Below, one piece after another: positions 5,517-5,722 of a stretch of DNA of 5,722 bases (position 1 is its first letter; each line of letters starts with the position of its first letter). Source of the DNA: an uncultured Pirellula sp. (GTDB lineage Bacteria > Planctomycetota > Planctomycetia > Pirellulales > Pirellulaceae); NCBI GenBank assembly GCA_903892365.1, contig CAITIF010000063.1, positions 1-5,722 of the forward strand, given 5' to 3'. The notes under the pieces were generated by a model. It was not told the DNA's origin and did no database searches. It saw only the letters and a list, made by a program, of their open reading frames with translations. A program made the translations under genes and the position numbers.

Positions 5517-5722
5517 ATGCGAAACGTTCCTGCTGAAGACTTCTTCGTCCGGCGAAACAACCAGACCTTTGCAAGCTCGTTGACCACGCGCCGAAGTGTT
5601 TTAAAAAACTCGGCGGCGGGGTTCGGTTTCTTAGCGCTCAGTGCATTGTTGCAACGCGAATCTCGTTCGGCTGATCCGTTGGTCGTTTCAGGCGATTCTG
5701 CCGTGCGTCCTCAAGGAGCCAA
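5517..5722 (+). CDS. DUF1501 family protein, N-terminal 68 residues (cut by window edge)
   Basis: Only the first 68 codons are visible; the frame is open to the right edge. A twin-arginine signal is seen: TTRRSVLKN (R25, R26) followed by the hydrophobic stretch AAGFGFLALSALL (33-45). The small-residue-rich hydrophobic core after RR is typical of DUF1501 proteins, so the protein should be exported folded through Tat. DUF1501 belongs to the alkaline-phosphatase-like/sulfatase clan, but the activity of this subgroup is not established. Assignment rests on the Tat-type N-terminus and on position directly after a PSCyt/PSD1 gene, the standard arrangement in Planctomycetota. The catalytic part is outside the window. 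The ATG is 5 bases after the upstream stop; the only SD-like sequence is AGG at 5506-5508 inside the end of the previous gene, suggesting translational coupling. Confidence 0.85.
   Translation, partial: MRNVPAEDFFVRRNNQTFASSLTTRRSVLKNSAAGFGFLALSALLQRESRSADPLVVSGDSAVRPQGA

Overview
This 5.7 kb window looks like ordinary planctomycete chromosome. The strongest evidence is the right half: a PSCyt1-PSCyt2-PSD1 protein followed 5 bases later by a Tat-exported DUF1501 protein, a pair massively expanded in Planctomycetota. Moderate GC content and the G(C/T)ACGA/GTAAGA hexamer array at the left edge would suit a Rhodopirellula/Pirellula-type genome. That genus-level placement is inference, because no rRNA or marker gene is present.

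Layout. Positions 1-114 hold a hexanucleotide tandem array that decays into a short spacer. Positions 136-1155 (minus) encode a fold-type II PLP enzyme of the threonine/serine dehydratase family. Positions 1212-2423 (minus) encode an M20 (ArgE/DapE-like) metallohydrolase with all expected metal and catalytic residues. The M20 gene lies upstream of the PLP gene, with a 56-base gap, so the two are probably one operon. A divergent intergenic region of about 205-256 bases follows, containing a perfect 15-bp tandem duplication and an exact TTGACA box facing right. Positions 2680-5511 (plus; an in-frame GTG at 2629 is an alternative start) encode the exported, heme-motif-bearing PSCyt1-PSCyt2-PSD1 protein. 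Positions 5517 to the right edge hold the first 68 codons of the DUF1501 partner.

How the genes work together. The left pair suggests cytoplasmic amino-acid catabolism: an N-acyl or peptide bond is hydrolysed, then the freed amino acid is deaminated. Exact substrates cannot be read from sequence. The right pair is an envelope module: a predicted c-type-heme protein exported by Sec and a DUF1501 protein exported by Tat. Such pairs are known by family but are biochemically poorly characterised.

No RNA genes, insertion sequences, phage genes, CRISPR arrays or defence genes were seen, and no clear new system. The less ordinary signals are the two-phase hexamer array, three 15-bp-period tandem duplications (one intergenic, two in frame within the same gene), an 8-bp duplication of a start-codon context, and pyrimidine-rich leaders in place of Shine-Dalgarno sites on both minus-strand genes.
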